The notes beneath the pieces were generated by a model, which was not told the origin of the DNA, ran no database searches, and saw nothing but the letters and a program-made list of their open reading frames with translations. Shown in pieces: positions 1 through 14,100 of a stretch of DNA of 64,000 nt. Source of the stretch: Smittia aterrima (lineage: Eukaryota; Arthropoda; Insecta; Diptera; Chironomidae). The stretch's first letter is position 1; each line of letters begins with the position of its first letter. Where the stretch lies: positions 19,406,001 to 19,470,000 of the forward strand of contig CP093831.1 of assembly GCA_033063855.1 (NCBI GenBank). The letters run 5' to 3'. A program made the translations under genes and the position numbers.

Positions 1-1922
1 TCTTCCGTTACACAATCGGTCATTGCTAAAGTCCCATGAACGCAGATTTCTCCTTATTTTTTTCGTAGAAGTGCTGAAAACGAAGTGTCAAGTTTCCTTT
101 CTGTTGATGCATGAATGAATTTTGGTTCGCTCCAGTTTTGAGGCTGCCAAATGTTCACCTGCAGTTTTGTGTCTCAGAATTTTCAGAGCTTTGTTTGTGT
201 CAAATTATGTGCCTAATGGTTAGTCTTTTTTGCTTATTGCCCCAGCAATATGGATCAGATTTCTGATCCCATTTTCCTTTCTTTCGATATCTTGATCGAC
301 ATCAAGAAATAAATTTTTGTTTAAGCTTCTGTTGAATATTTTAGAAATATTTCCAAGGACTTAAAAATTATTGACAGGATAGAAAATTCCTTAGAGATTT
401 AAGATTGTAATCGAAAATTTCTATTAGTCGTGATGAAATCCGACGGTATTTAAGTTCATTCATTCACTCGCAATTGACTCACGCGAGCCGCGTTATATTC
501 ATAACAAAATTCAATGTTTTTCAAAAGTTCATTTGCATGCGTCAAGCTCAACTTGTGTTTTAGACAAAATAAAATTCAACCCGTCGCTTGAGAGTCAAAC
601 TCGTTCAAATTATGCTTAATTGCCCTAAAGCGTTCCGTTGTTGTTTCTGTAGATTAAAAGTTGTTTATTAAATAAATGAAAATGAGAAAAACATCAATTC
701 CACGTCAAATAAACATTAATAAAAGTGCATTTGTAACGAATTATTCCCATGATGCATAAATATTAGTTTAACTAAGATCAAGATATTTCACGAATATATC
801 AACAGTATTTACCTCTGTGAGGAGTCTTAAGAAGAGAAATATGAATCTTTAGGTGCCCGATGCATCTTCAAGCGTTCAAATGCATGGAAAAGTGTTATAA
901 AGATTTGTTTTAATTAGTCAAGTTTAAGTAATTTTTCATTAAGGCCGAGTGAGAAGAAATGCGCCCGAGAAATAGAGGAAGAGAAAAAAAAGATTAACAC
1001 ATTGCAAGATGTCATTAATTATCAGTCCACTGAGAGGCCTGTCAGAGCTAGGAGGATTTAAAGTTTCGTTTAGGATTTTTGCAGGGAATTCTGAAAATTT
1101 AATTGGTTTGGGGATCGTTCATTAATTAAATCACAAAATCTTTTTACAAATTACCATTTATCATCATGAACCATAATTCTCGCATGAACCCTTCATTTTT
1201 CTCAATGTTTGCTTGCATGTGCATTTTGCATAAATACTTGACATGACTTAAAATTATTTCCTTCAATCTCATCGCTCCAAAGGACGTCTCTTCATTTCTC
1301 AAAACAATTAAGAGGGCACACTTGACACATTTGTAGTTTCATGATTTATTTTAAAGTAAAGATGTTTTCGCATCAGAGACGTTTCTTGAATGAAAAGATT
1401 TTCGTGAGGTCTCGCCACATCAAACAAGGAATGTAGATGAGTGAGATATCAGCCTTCGTCAGTTTCAAGTGCTAAAGAAATGTCACGACATAAGAGTTCA
1501 AAGGAGAGAATGCTGCACTAATTATGAGCATTTCAAACTTGTGACTAATTAGTGTATAATAAGATTTCTTTCATTCAGCTTCGAATGAGAGCATCTTGCG
1601 TTCATAAAACATTTCAGAACAATCCCAAAAAATTAAATTTATCGCTTCTCGGAATTTCTGTTGAAACATTTTAGGAGATTTTTAAATATTTCTCCGTGAT
1701 TGCATCCACAAGTGCAACTTTACTCTATGAAGATGAATCTTCACGTCGTGTCACGATGGACATCTGCCGAGCATGTGTAAACTCAGTTTCTCTCGGTCCA
1801 TTGATGATCGTTCCCTTTCGACGACGATCTGCTTGCGAAAAATATTTTTTGCCCTCGCTGACAAGAAAGATGGGCGTAAAGCGAAGATAGCAAAAAAGCT
1901 CATGAAATATATTTATTTACAG
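1..1922. other. Non-coding DNA upstream of the first visible eya exon
   Basis: No convincing exon is seen. A splice acceptor at 1921-1922 starts the first recognisable eya exon, so this stretch is probably intron of eya whose first exon(s) lie before the window. An open frame at 1696-1890 has no recognisable content and no matching splice sites, so it was not called. The sequence is AT-rich with no obvious repeat. Confidence 0.6.
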
Positions 1923-4525
1923 ACTATGTAGTTCCGACCTGTCCACTCATAACGACTGCAGTGTTTCTCCGCTGCTTGCTCATAACATTTATCAAAACTC
2001 ATCTGCGATCCCGTCATCATCGCTTCATAATCCCTACAGACATTTGGTAGCAAATCAACAGCAAAATTCGTCGTCAATAATCGGCGGATTAAATTTATCA
2101 GCTTCGTCATCTGCAGTCTCAGCATTGACGCCGCCATCGACCGCATCTTCATCTTCCTCCGCGCAAACGATTACCACATTAAGCAATAACCTTTATAATA
2201 ATAATCATCTTTATCAGCATCATAACGCGACAACAACTTTGTCTGGCCATGTTTCAAAACACAATTCGTCAACTAGCAGCGGGGCTTCGGCGGCAATAAG
2301 CCATCATCATCCTACGCCAATCGAGGGTTTAACAGCTTTATCATCTCTTGGCAGCTCCACATTACATTTAAGCAACTCACTGTGTGGTGGAAGTGCAAAC
2401 ACTTTAAGCGCATCCGAGCTTGGGATGTCGAATTGGCTGACCGATGTAGGCTCAAGTTCTGGTAAGTTTCACGCGATAATCACGCGCGACGACGATAGCA
2501 CATTTCTAACATATGTTTCTCATTTTAAATCCACAGTAAAAACAGAGATTAAGAGTCCAGCAACGATTGTCGATGCGAATGGTTTGCCACTTGCTCCATC
2601 GCACTTGGATTCAACGCTCTTTTGCGGAACTCCAGTAAACTTAGACGCTACACAAAGTTCAAATACTTATGATCCTAAGCAAGATTATTACAATTACTAT
2701 AACAGGTGAGTTCTAACATTGAACATGAAGTTTCAAATATTAAATATTTCTTATCTCGATTCTCTACAGTGTGAGCATGCAACAGTATACGACACCGTTT
2801 TATTCATCTTATGGCTCCGCATACTCAGCGAAAATTCCTTCGTCATCAAAAATTCCTTCTCCAAATTCATATTTGTCGTCGAGCTACGCTACAAACAACA
2901 ATTCAGCACAACTTTACTCCACATATGGCAACAATTACTTCGGACAATTTGGATCAACGCAACAAGAGTATCCGAACTATTATAATGATCAGTACAACGC
3001 AGCTTATTACAATGCCGGCTACTCGCCATATGTAAGCTCTCCGGGTTCGAGCAGCAGTCAAAATTTCCACAATGCTGCTCTACCCGAGAGTCCGTCAGAA
3101 ACTCAACCAGGAACTCCATCCGGTATCGGTCATTCGCCACAATCTCCTATCTCAAATTCCTCCAATACCGGCAATCACCAATCGAATGCAAAGTCAACGC
3201 CAACAACCAAAGGAAAGGCACGTGGACGACGAACGCAGAACACAAGTCCCACACGATCAGCTCTAAATGATACTCCATCAGTTGAGAGTGCAAAGCCGCC
3301 GGAGAGAGTCTTTATTTGGGATTTGGATGAGACGATCATCATCTTCCACACACTTTTGACGGGAGCCTTTGCGCAACGATATAATAAAGTATGTCAATCA
3401 TTTCACTCATTGACAGTTCAGTCTTTTAAATTTATTTCTCCCTCTCAAGGATCAAGTCTCACTGCAGATTCTCGGTCAAAGAATGGAAGAATTAGTCTTT
3501 AATCTCGCTGACATCCATTTCTTCTTTAACGACATCGAAGATTGTGATCAAATCCATATTGATGATGTTTCGTCTGACGATAACGGCCAAGATCTCAGCA
3601 CTTATAACTTCCAATCTGATGGCTTCCATCATGGAACGGCTCAAGGTACGTTCAGCTTGCTTTGCTGAGATGAGGGTTAATGAAATGCTTTTTATTTTGA
3701 CTTTTGCTAAGCAAACATTCATTTCACCCTCGCCCACATTAAAACGCTCTCACTGACAGTTTCCAATGTTTGTTAACGTCTTCAAATATTTATTTTGCCA
3801 TTAAAATAACAAAGAACATTTCTCTCCGTCTCGTTCACTCGGAAATTTATTTTTTCCAGGAGCACCGCCAAATATTTGCTTGCCAAATGGAGTTCGTGGC
3901 GGCGTTGAATGGATGAAGAAACTGGCATTTCGATATCGGAAGATTAAGGAACTCTACAATAGCTATCGGAATAAGTGAGTGATGGCTGCTGTTAATGGAA
4001 AGAAAATGGAAATTTATTGAATTTTTTCCTTTTGCGCAGTGTCGATGGACTGTTAGGACCGAAACTTGACCAATGGCATCAAGTAAGAAGCGACATTGAG
4101 CTCGTCACTGAGCAATGGGCGACTTTGGTGACGACTTGTCTGAGCATGATAGCTCACCGTGAGAATTGCGTGAATGTTTTGGTCACAAACACTCAACTCG
4201 TACCAGCTTTGTCTAAAGTTATGCTCTTCGGACTCGGCGGAGTATTTCAAGTCGAGAATATTTACAGCTCAACGAAAATAGGTGAGACGACCTTAATGAT
4301 CCGAAAAAGATTCAAACTGACTCCAATTTCCAATGTCAAACAGGCAAAGAATCATGTTTCGAGAGAATTGTCACTCGATTTGGACGAAAAAGCACTTACG
4401 TCGTCATCGGCGATACGCAAGACGAGGAAAAGGCTGCAAAGAATCTCAATTTTCCTTTTTGGCGGATCACATCCCACAAAGATATCAAGGCGCTATACAC
4501 AGCGCTCGAGATGGGCTTCTTATGA
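1923..4525 (+). CDS. eya: Eyes absent protein (Eya), transcription cofactor and HAD-type phosphatase, 3' exons
   Basis: Coding exons are 1923-2461, 2537-2705, 2770-3388, 3450-3645, 3860-3974, 4040-4281 and 4344-4525, all with GT-AG introns and consistent phases, giving 686 codons plus a leading partial codon. The N-terminal half is rich in Ser, Thr, Asn, Tyr and Pro, as in the Eya transactivation region. The C-terminal Eya domain starts near [11 protein letters not shown] (about 3304), where the two Asp of DLDET are the HAD-phosphatase motif. It continues through the [10 protein letters not shown] and [10 protein letters not shown] blocks and ends at MGFL. Eya works in the nucleus with Six/So and Dachshund proteins in eye and muscle determination. 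The 5' end is missing: the first visible exon begins mid-codon after an acceptor. A polyadenylation-like AATAAA lies at 4581. Identification is secure; the exact 5' limit is not. Confidence 0.96.
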
Positions 4526-6013
4526 AGAGTTCTCGTGCTTTTTACAATCGCAGTATTAAAAGTTGAACGTTCAAACGACAAATAAATGCTCAAAGTTTCC
4601 TCGAGTACTAACGATTGCATTAACTGAACCAGTGGAAAACTCTAGGACTATGGCAGGTCTTTACATTTTTTAAAAAGCGATTCACCCATAGGTTTGTAAT
4701 CAACTTAAAAGCAACGCACTTTAGTTTCGTAACAAACTGAATTATGTTTATTGGATTAGTTTGTAAGTTAAGTCAAATGAATCAATGTAAATATAGATGA
4801 CAAAGAAAGTGAATTGATTGAATAGCCAAATTTAGTTAATCAACTGATGAGTTAAGAAAGCTGTAACTTTTCTTCTTTCCTTAAAATAAAAATGAAAATC
4901 AAACTGAAGATCAAGAAGTTTTTTTCCTTTTTCGTCCTAAACAATCCTTGACTTGAACCCCCACATTAGAGAAAAATCTTCCCGAACTCCATAATGACAA
5001 AATAAATATTTAAACACATTTATGAACAATCGAGAATGTCAAATTTATTGACACAAAAGGAGAAAAGGAAATCATCAGCACATGGCGATGAGATTTTTCT
5101 ATTGAGTCGAGAGAAATTTATTTGCAAGTCAAAGGCGGCGATTTGAACAAGATTCATATGCCTCAGTCCGAAACTCATCATGTGTCTAACATATGCGACA
5201 AGTTAAAACTCTCACATGTTTCTAGTCCCTCAATGGCAATAAAATAGTTTTGACTTTGCAGGTTCTCTCAAATGACTCATGAGACTTGCAACTTTGTTAA
5301 AAACTTATTTTAACATATCTCGCTTCTGATTGTTTATTTAAATCGGAATCTCAGCGCAAGCAGCATCTTTTGTTTTGACCAGCGAATTCTCTGTTGCGCA
5401 AATCAGAAATTCTTTACTTTATTAGCGTTATGCCGAACAAAGAGATTATCGAAAGAATATTTAACACATTGAAAGAAGCATGCTTCAATATGTTTATGCT
5501 TGGAAATGTTCAAAAGTGTTCATCACAACGTTGGTTTCAATGTAAACCTCACAGCTGTCAAAAGAACTGACAGAATTAAGAGGTTTCGTCAAAAGTGAAT
5601 CATTACAATTTGTTTATGAAAGAAAAGTTTAAAGTTTCTGTGATCTTCAAATGCTTTAGTTTGCTGCCGCCTCCATTCTACGAGTATATAAGTTGATTAG
5701 TCAATGATTTACATCTGAGAGTTTTCTAGCAAAGGAAAATGATTGTCCGAGGGATAATTATAAATTTTGCCAAAGCTCAGTCTTTGTTTCAACTAATTTT
5801 AAATAAATTCATGCCTTGAGACATTTTATCGAAACTAACCACATGACCCAAAAAATGTTTGTTCAACTTCCAAGAAACATAGCAGAGCATATTCTGCATT
5901 GATTACTCAATGGTGCGGGAATATGTTTTCAATAAAAAATGAACATCGGTTGTTCTCCGCAAAGAGATTGCTGCGAAGCCTTCAGAGATTTTTTTTAGGT
6001 TCTTTAAAAAGCC

Positions 6014-6065
6014 CACGTCAATCAAAAATTTCAACGAATAAAAAATCGGTGGCGCATAACAATAA
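6014..6065. repeat. Diverged duplicated element, copy 1
   Basis: This copy shares the blocks CACGTCA, TCAAAAATTT, AACGA, GTGGCGCAT and ACAAT with the copy at 8059-8110, in the same order and orientation with about one net indel. No terminal repeats, target-site duplication or coding frame is apparent. Function unknown. Confidence 0.6.
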
Positions 6066-8058
6066 GACGTTTTAGGATGAAAAGAAATTCTGCAGTAGAA
6101 CGAGGGAAGAGAAATTTAATTATGGCTCTCAATCGTTCCCATCTCAATACGGTAGCTTGTGAGTTTTATCCAAATTTCATGGTGGTTTGCGTTAACTTGA
6201 GCCGTGATTGGATTGAAAGCTGATGAACATTTATCGGTTTTATGTTCAATGCCTCGCATGTTAAGCTGCAAACTGATTCCGAGTCAAGTTAAAAGTTTTC
6301 ATGCGAAAATTGTCTGGTGCACAATCGGATTTGAAGTTGTTTGCTATTTTTGAGGATTGAAATGTTTTTGCAAAGAAGAAGATTATCGTAATTACATTTT
6401 CCACAAGTTTAACTAGCAATTTCTGCTTTGAGTTTAGTATCATTATGCGATAATCCGAGACGGCCGAACAATTTCTTCTAGCCAAAAAATATATTCTTTT
6501 CATGTTTGCGAGTACTCGAGCTGGAAAAGGTATACGAGTTTCTACCTTTCTGGTATCTTGATTTCTTCCTTTTGACTGGATTTCAAGCCCCCTAATCCCA
6601 CATTAGGATTTCTATTGTACTTTCTTAGGAATTCAACCCTCGACACTACGTCGAAAGAAATTTTTACTGAGATATTTTATTTCGTTATGCAACTCAGTTC
6701 ATTTGTTTATTTTTCAACGTGTAAAGTCATAGAAGTGCAAACAGATTGAACAATGTTTCAACCGCAATTTTCATGAAATTTAAAAAATGTTGAACTTGGA
6801 TTAAACCGCGAAGCCCTAAAATATTTTTTAACAAAGTTGTGGCGTCGGAATCCATGAAAATTTCAGAAACTTTTGCTTGTGGGGAAGTGAAACTGTGGGA
6901 TAATTAAGAAGACTTCGACCCTTCTACTTTTGTAGCACTAACTTTAAGTGTTTTTCAAAATCAACTTCCTACAATCGAAGCAATTCACGTTTTCAAATCT
7001 TCAGCAATCGACAGCTCTTGAATTCCTTTGGTTCGCAGTAATAAAATTAATTAACATCCATAAAATTCACACATTAAATTAGGTAAGTTACGATTGCATT
7101 AAAACTTTTATTGTAATTTGAAAATGTCATATAAAAACTCCTCCGGCTGAACGAAAATGATCATAATTTATAAAGCGATGATCCTTATCAGTCGAAGTTG
7201 ATCACGAAATATGAAGAGACGCAGAGAAATTTTTATTTTTTCTCGCAGACAACACAATATTTTATTTTATTCTCCTCGTTCGAGGAGATTCTCGACTGGC
7301 GATTGCAAACTTATTTTTGATTTCACAAAACGCTTTTAGTTCAATTAATTAAATGCAAATAAAAATATAATTGTTGACCTTTCTGAGAATAAATTGCGAG
7401 CGATTGCTGCTGTGCAAAGAAGATCGCATGATCAACATGCTCGCAACTGATATCAGATGCAATCAGATGTAGCTTCTTGTGCGACTCGAGAATCTTCAAA
7501 TCCCAATTTATTATGACAAATTTACAGAACAAGTCAAGTTCCGATTGAATCGATTTAAATCATTTTTAATTGTTGCCTGCGAAGTTATTCTAATTTATAT
7601 TAAAGAATTAATGACCAGTTTGGTCTTCTTTCTCTTCCTCTTTGCTTCAGTGTATCGCGATAAAATCTTTTATGATTTGATCAATCAGTGCTAGATCGCA
7701 GCAGGAAGTGAATGAATATTTTAAACGCTCTAGCGTGGTGCTCTGCGTCTCGCTGTTCAACGACACAATGACAATCTTTAGTTTCATTCATCATCGCTTT
7801 GCTTTTGTAATGATCGCTTTAATTCAGATTTGTTTTACAACGCTCCGTCAAATTTATCATTCAAGTTGAGATTAGGATTCTCTTACACTTCGTCGCTGAA
7901 TTAAAAGATCGATTGAAATTGAGTGAGATAGAAAGATTATTCCAAAACCGTTTCGGTAATCAAAGTTTCTGTCAAGTTCTTCGCATCATCGGCAGGAAAA
8001 AGAGCAGCGAGAACAGAGAGGGATAATTGTGCTTCATTCAACTTCTTATATGAGGGCT

Positions 8059-8110
8059 CACGTCAGTCAAAAATTTAACGAGGCGAAAACCAGTGGCGCA
8101 TGACAATGAA
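8059..8110. repeat. Diverged duplicated element, copy 2
   Basis: Second copy of the element at 6014-6065, same orientation, about 2 kb downstream. The spacing from CACGTCA to GTGGCGCAT is 34 nt here and 35 nt in copy 1. Similarity fades quickly on both sides, so the shared unit is about 50 bp. Confidence 0.6.
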
Positions 8111-11100
8111 ACAAAACATAAAATCTGTTCTCGAACTAAAAATATCTCCTTTGTTCTCCAGCGCGGCTACGAGAAAAATTGTTTTATAGCGGTTCGAAAC
8201 TTAATTCATTAAAGAATGCGGAGAAATTTGTCAGACAAGCTAATCGTAGTGGAAGCGGTCGAAAACAGACTTAGTCTTGAGAAGCCTTATGCTGACGACT
8301 CCTGAGCCTCACACGGCTTGACCGGATACAGAATTTTTTTTCGAGGAAACAGTACAAGTTCTTACTTTATTCATTAATGCGTCGATAGTTTGAAGCCCAT
8401 AGAAGAATTTGATCCAACGACTCGAATTACTTTGACAAAAATTCAGGTAAAACTGCTCCTCTTGACTTTATAAGATTTCTTTCGAGAGTCCTTGTTGGAA
8501 ATGTCAAGAATACGATGAGAGCGTTATTAAGATCTAAATCAACGTAATCTGTTGTTGCTTCAAAAATATTTTTCTAAAGAACAACTTCCTTTCATCCTTA
8601 TTGTGTCCTCGCCTTCTCTTTACCGGCATACAACACAAAACATTCTTCCTAAAAGAAATTTCAAATTTGTCATAAAAAAATTGTTGATGAACATGAATGG
8701 AGAGATAGACTTGTCAACAAGACTCATTGACATGTTACAAAGCTTGTTGAAAGCGATTCGTGAAAGGAGCAACAAAATCCCTAATAATAGTTTTTTAATG
8801 AACTTTACTTTCTTTCTTCCTTTCGTCAACTTTTTTTTTACAATAAAAAAAAAATCAGGCCTGCGTTCAATCAAGGTCTCGTTAGAGAAAACTTCTTTTT
8901 ATTCAGATTTCCGATGAACATTTATTGGGACCAGTATGTGAACCAAGTCGCAAAGACCCGTATGGCGTCCCAGCCATAAACACACCACGAAAAAGTTTGA
9001 CAATTTTATTTGTTTTCAGTGTCGCTTTTCGTTTCACGCAGAGAATTTATAATTCAATTTTTCAACAGTCGTAAATTATTCAACTTTAATGCCCACCCAT
9101 CAGTTAATAAATACACATCGCTTTACAACCTGTTACCAATTCTCCTTCGCGCTTATTATTTAATGGCTGTTGATGACGACAATTTCATGAACGTTTCAGA
9201 ATGAATTTATTTTTTTCTCATTGATGGATTGCGGGTGGAGGGGATTATCAATGAGTTATGTTACATAAATGTTGTTGTAAGGATGGTAAAAGTTTTGAAT
9301 AGAATCCACATGATCAAATTTAGTTGTGACGAAGTTAACGAATAGACCCAACAAATATTCTATATTGAAAAACAGTCTCATTGTTTTAATGTGAATGAAG
9401 CCGCAAATCATTTGCGGCAATTGTAATAAATTTCAATATCAAATGACACGAAAGAAAATTGGAAGCGAGTTCGACCTGTAAACTTAATTTCAATTTCATT
9501 CTTTCAGTTCTCTGTCGAGACTTGTAGGAAGAGCGAAAAAAAAATATTGTAAACTCTCGTCTTTCACTCCCATCGGCTTTGTCATGTTTTTATTTTGTGA
9601 TTTAATTTTCGAAGAATCTCATTTCGTTTGCCTTCGCGCGTCTGAATTATTTATGGATGTTTAATTTATTTTTTTTATTGTTGAGCATTAAAAGCTTCTT
9701 CGATATTTGTTTAGAAGCTTTTTTTATCCATCAAAAGCGCAAGGAAAGGATTTCCTCCCTAACAGCAATGAATACTCACGATTGGCGCGCGTCTGGAGAA
9801 GATAAATGCTCAATTGAGAACGCCCCTTTCAATCTTCATGTTGCACGTGAATCAGAAAGAGATAAAACATTTTTCAAGCGAGACTCGTTCCGTTTGGAAT
9901 ATTTTTCTCAGTGAGTCTCTCCAACAACGCGTTCAACAAATTTCATAAGAATCCTATTAATGTTCGTTCGCATCTTATTTGTTAAGTTAAATAGTTTAAT
10001 TCACGGCTCATGTACGAAGAACTTTCCCAAGAAATCCATCATATGTTTGCAACACGCTCGTCCGTTGCGTGAAGGCGCCAGGCATTTAATAAATTTAAGA
10101 ACATTTACATAACAATCCAACGCTTCATTCGAAATAATCTTGTTAAAGTGATTCTTTCTTTCTCAGCACAAGTAAAAACTTTTTTATTCACATTGCCCAC
10201 ACACGTGCTCGCTCGAAATCATTGCGTATACAACAGTTTAATGATTTTATGAGATTTTGACACACGATACGTGCGAGTATCTTCTTCTTCGTCATCCCGC
10301 TGGCGAATGATGAACTGATCGATGCGATCAGGAGAAATGTGATTTTAATTCATGTGCTTGTCGTGAGCCACAGAGAAACACATAGAGAATCTGAAGAATG
10401 TTGGTTCCGCACCAGCATCGTCTTCATAGTCGTCGAGAGTGTCAAGCAATTAGTCAATCGAAGTTCTTGTGAACTGGTTGCTGGAGACGAACGAATGGAG
10501 CTGTGTTATTTTTTTTCGACGAAAATTTATTGTTATAGCCATAGATAAATTATAAGAGTTGAACGAGCGCATTTTATTTAACTTTTTCTTCTTATAAGAA
10601 ATGATTTTGAGATTGCGAGATCGCGATAAGTTCGAGCTTCAACCGGGTCTCGACTTTATCGGGTGAAAGATTTTCAGCTTTAGACATAAAAACGAAAACT
10701 TGCAGTTTATGTCATCAATAATTAATTGAGAAGTTTGAAATAAGAGGGAAAGCTTATTTTGCCTTTGAACTCAGCTTCTTCTCAATTTCTTAGAATTCAA
10801 AGCGCAGTCGTTGCATCGTCTCATGAATGAAAATATAATTAAAAGTCTTAACAATATTTCATTAAACCCGCAAGTGACATGCGAAATGTTAAATGGAAAC
10901 GACGTTAAGTCCAATCAATCGAAAATTAATCGTCTGGACCTGCAAATGAGCGCAAAGAAGAACGACAGATTATAAAGGCAAAGGAGACTTCACGACCGAT
11001 AAAACTGATTCAGAATCTTACACGATGTCGACTTCGCTTGATTAGCTTCAAGAACTTATCTTCGACCGATATTCCTAGGAAGCAACTCAGTCATGTAAAT

Positions 11101-14100
11101 GTCTTTCGGAGAATTTCGCCGACCGATTTAAATAGACGACTTTTGACAGTCGAGCCATCAAGGCTGTTGAGTCAATAAGTGGACATTATCAGCTTGTAAT
11201 TACTCGCCAAACGAAGACCCGATCGAGTTTCTATCTTTTAGCCATGAATGGGAATGTCGCCGACTCATTATCATTTCAACAAAACTGAAAACATTAAATT
11301 TGATCTTTTTTTTCGTACACAAAGCGTGCGCATCGTTTAGCAGTTAATCGTTTTGAGGATTTGATTTCATCTCCAGCAGTCCGGATGGATCCACCACTTG
11401 CCAGAAAGTCTCGAGTGCTAACCAGCCAGGATGTGATTTGAAGAAAGAGTTAAACTTTTCTTTTGATGAGACAACATCAAATATTCGTTACAGCTGACAA
11501 CAGTTTGATGTGAGGGCCTCTCGACTCATACAAACGAAATTCTTCCTCGACGGTGTCAGGTTTCCCATAATCAGGAAGCACTTTTTTGTTCTCTTTCATC
11601 CAAAAGTGACGCGTTTTCATTTTCCTTTTCAAGCCGAAGTTGTTTATTTCCAACTGATGCTTCACGAGAGTAAGAACCACTCGCTTTTCCTTCATACCAA
11701 CCTCTTTCAATTGCTCCGACGCTTACACAAATTTAATCTGACTTTTATTTGTTACTCGAGAGTGCTACAGCATAAAAAGCGGCGCAAACTTGTCAATTGA
11801 AATTGTTTTTTCAACAACTAACCCTCAAAACATCCCCTCAAATTAATGTTCGTTTACTAGAGTCCACAGAGAGCTCGTTATTATTAAATAGCTTCCTTAC
11901 ACTCTATTGATACAATCACAGGGGAAGAACGAGCATATGCTTGTAAATCTAATAAGAGTTGAGTTGCTCTTTATTGCACAAGATATTTGCTTAATTAAAA
12001 TTTAAATTGTCAACTTTATTATCATTCATCGCCTTCACGTCTAATTTATCATTTTAAATTATCGGCTCATCCCGTGTCATAATTTTACGGCGCATATCCC
12101 AAATGATATGTTTAAGTGAAAAATTTCTAGCTTAATTTGATCTCGAGGGAAAGTCGATAAATTCAACATGTCGAGTTTGTTATTGTAGGGGTTGCGAAGA
12201 AGTTTTCCATCTTCTCCCTGATTCAATTTGGCTTTTTAACACATTTCGGTTGTTTTTATGATGTTCCGGTTGGTAGAAGAGCTTTGTAGATTTTCAGAAG
12301 GGATGGAAGACACAAAAAGCGAACCGGGAAAACCGGGGAAAATATTATTAATTGATTCAAAATCACAATCTTAATTGAGAATTTTGAATGACATATTCTA
12401 AGTTAATGATTCTTTAATTAAACTTTTCTTTTCGATCTAAATCTTTATCTAAATCATTTATTCTGCCTATACCTTGGCCTATACACTTCATTTCTAGATA
12501 AATATAACTCTTTTTTAACCTACAAACACAAGTCGTCGACAATCCCTACTCATCTTCCCATCCCTTTACCAACCCGCAATATGAGCAAAAAAAACTTGGG
12601 GTGAAGATTTTAAACAAATCCTTGAGTTTATTATTTTTATACAATTAATTAAACGAGATTTTGTTTTCTCTCGAGAGCTGAAATATCTGTCATGAGGTCG
12701 GGCATCAGCACACGCTTCGTTAATAAGCACACGGTAATGCGTATAATTTACCGAAGAAGAGTTTGCACCTTACGTATGACACGAGAAACAAAAGGCGCAC
12801 GTGCGTTCCTATCATCAAATCATGAAAAGAATTCGCCGTGAATTAATCTCATTACAATGTTATAGCTCAGTCGTGTTGTTATAGAAACTGACATCATCGA
12901 CGGTCGTGTCGGATCATTTGAATTAATCAAATTTGCAATCGGTTTCGAGACAAAAATAATTCATTATCTCGAGCGACTTGTGTCCATTTTTTTGTCTCCT
13001 CGCTTCTTACAGTGAGCCGACGGCTTGTAATAATTGGAATCCATTGGTCCCGACTCAAACACATGTTTCGCTTTAAATCAATTTGATTTCATCGCTGTAC
13101 ATATCAAGTGTCTTTTCATTACCTTGACGCTCGTTGACGAAGATTCTCTGGAGCGCGGTTTGTGTACGGAAGTAGTTTGAACCCAAATTCTCTGTAAAAT
13201 TATTTTATTCGTCTTATGAATGAATCGTAAAATCTGATTGATGAATTGTTCTCGTCTGCAGAGTCAAATATCATCGCATCGTCTTAAGGTTAATTCTTAT
13301 ATTTTCATTTGATCTCAGCTTAAGTCGCTCGGGCAAAAGCGAATCACTCAACAAGTAAAAAAGCTTTAAAGATTTCTTGAAATGCGACACTCGTGTTTAC
13401 ATGCAAGATATTTCAGCGCGGTCCATCATTGCTCGATTGATCTTGAAACGAGTAAGTCTTAATTGGTGGATCTCCGTCTGCAATTTTTTTCTCAATCGTC
13501 TAATTAAAGATAAAGTTTCAAAATTTCCCAGATAGTATTTTTCTTACGTGAGTCATCGAACTGTAGGTGGGCCAAGCGTAAGTTTTATCGATTAAGAGAT
13601 CTTCTTCGAGTCTCGCGCCTTCCAATCCGTGTTAAGTCTTCAAGTTCCCACTCATAAATAATATGGCGATAAAGATTTTTTATAAATCAATTTTTAGATA
13701 GTTCGTAATTTAATATTTTATTTTATTTCGTGATTTATGAAAATTATGATTAAATGGAGACAAAGCCTCTTCAATCATAAACGAATGGAAGATTGTTTCC
13801 ATACGTGTCTATTTAATTTGATTGAGCGACGGAACGAATCTAAGTTGAGATTTTATTTTGCAGTGAAGTCGAACTTTCATTGTTTGCGCAACTAATTCAC
13901 AAGATTTCAACGGTGCTCGTCGACTCACGTAGGAGATTGCATAAGCAACTTGAAGCCACAGAAGAAGTGATTGAGATTCGGATTTCAGCCGAGTTTCCTT
14001 CAACTAAATTTCGCTGTCGACGTTGTGGTTTTCAAAGTAACATTAGAAATGTGAGACTGATCGTAAGATTTTCGCTACTTTTGTCAGCACTATCAGCCGC

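Noticed and set aside
1696..1890. 64-codon frame upstream of eya as a possible alternative first exon
   Set aside because: No Eya-like content and no donor in the right phase to join the exon at 1923.
5690..5830. TATATAAG followed by a short frame starting MIVRGIII as a possible small secreted peptide gene
   Set aside because: Only 26 codons, no cleavable signal or peptide-processing sites, and such TATA words are frequent in this composition.
8552..8917. 121-codon open frame in the eya/ND-49 gap
   Set aside because: Low-complexity Phe/Lys/Ile composition typical of AT-rich chance frames, and an overlapping frame of similar quality on the other strand.
11345..11492. Open stretch reading SPDGSTTCQK... 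that looks slightly protein-like
   Set aside because: About 45 codons, no start or splice support, and competing open frames immediately downstream on both strands.
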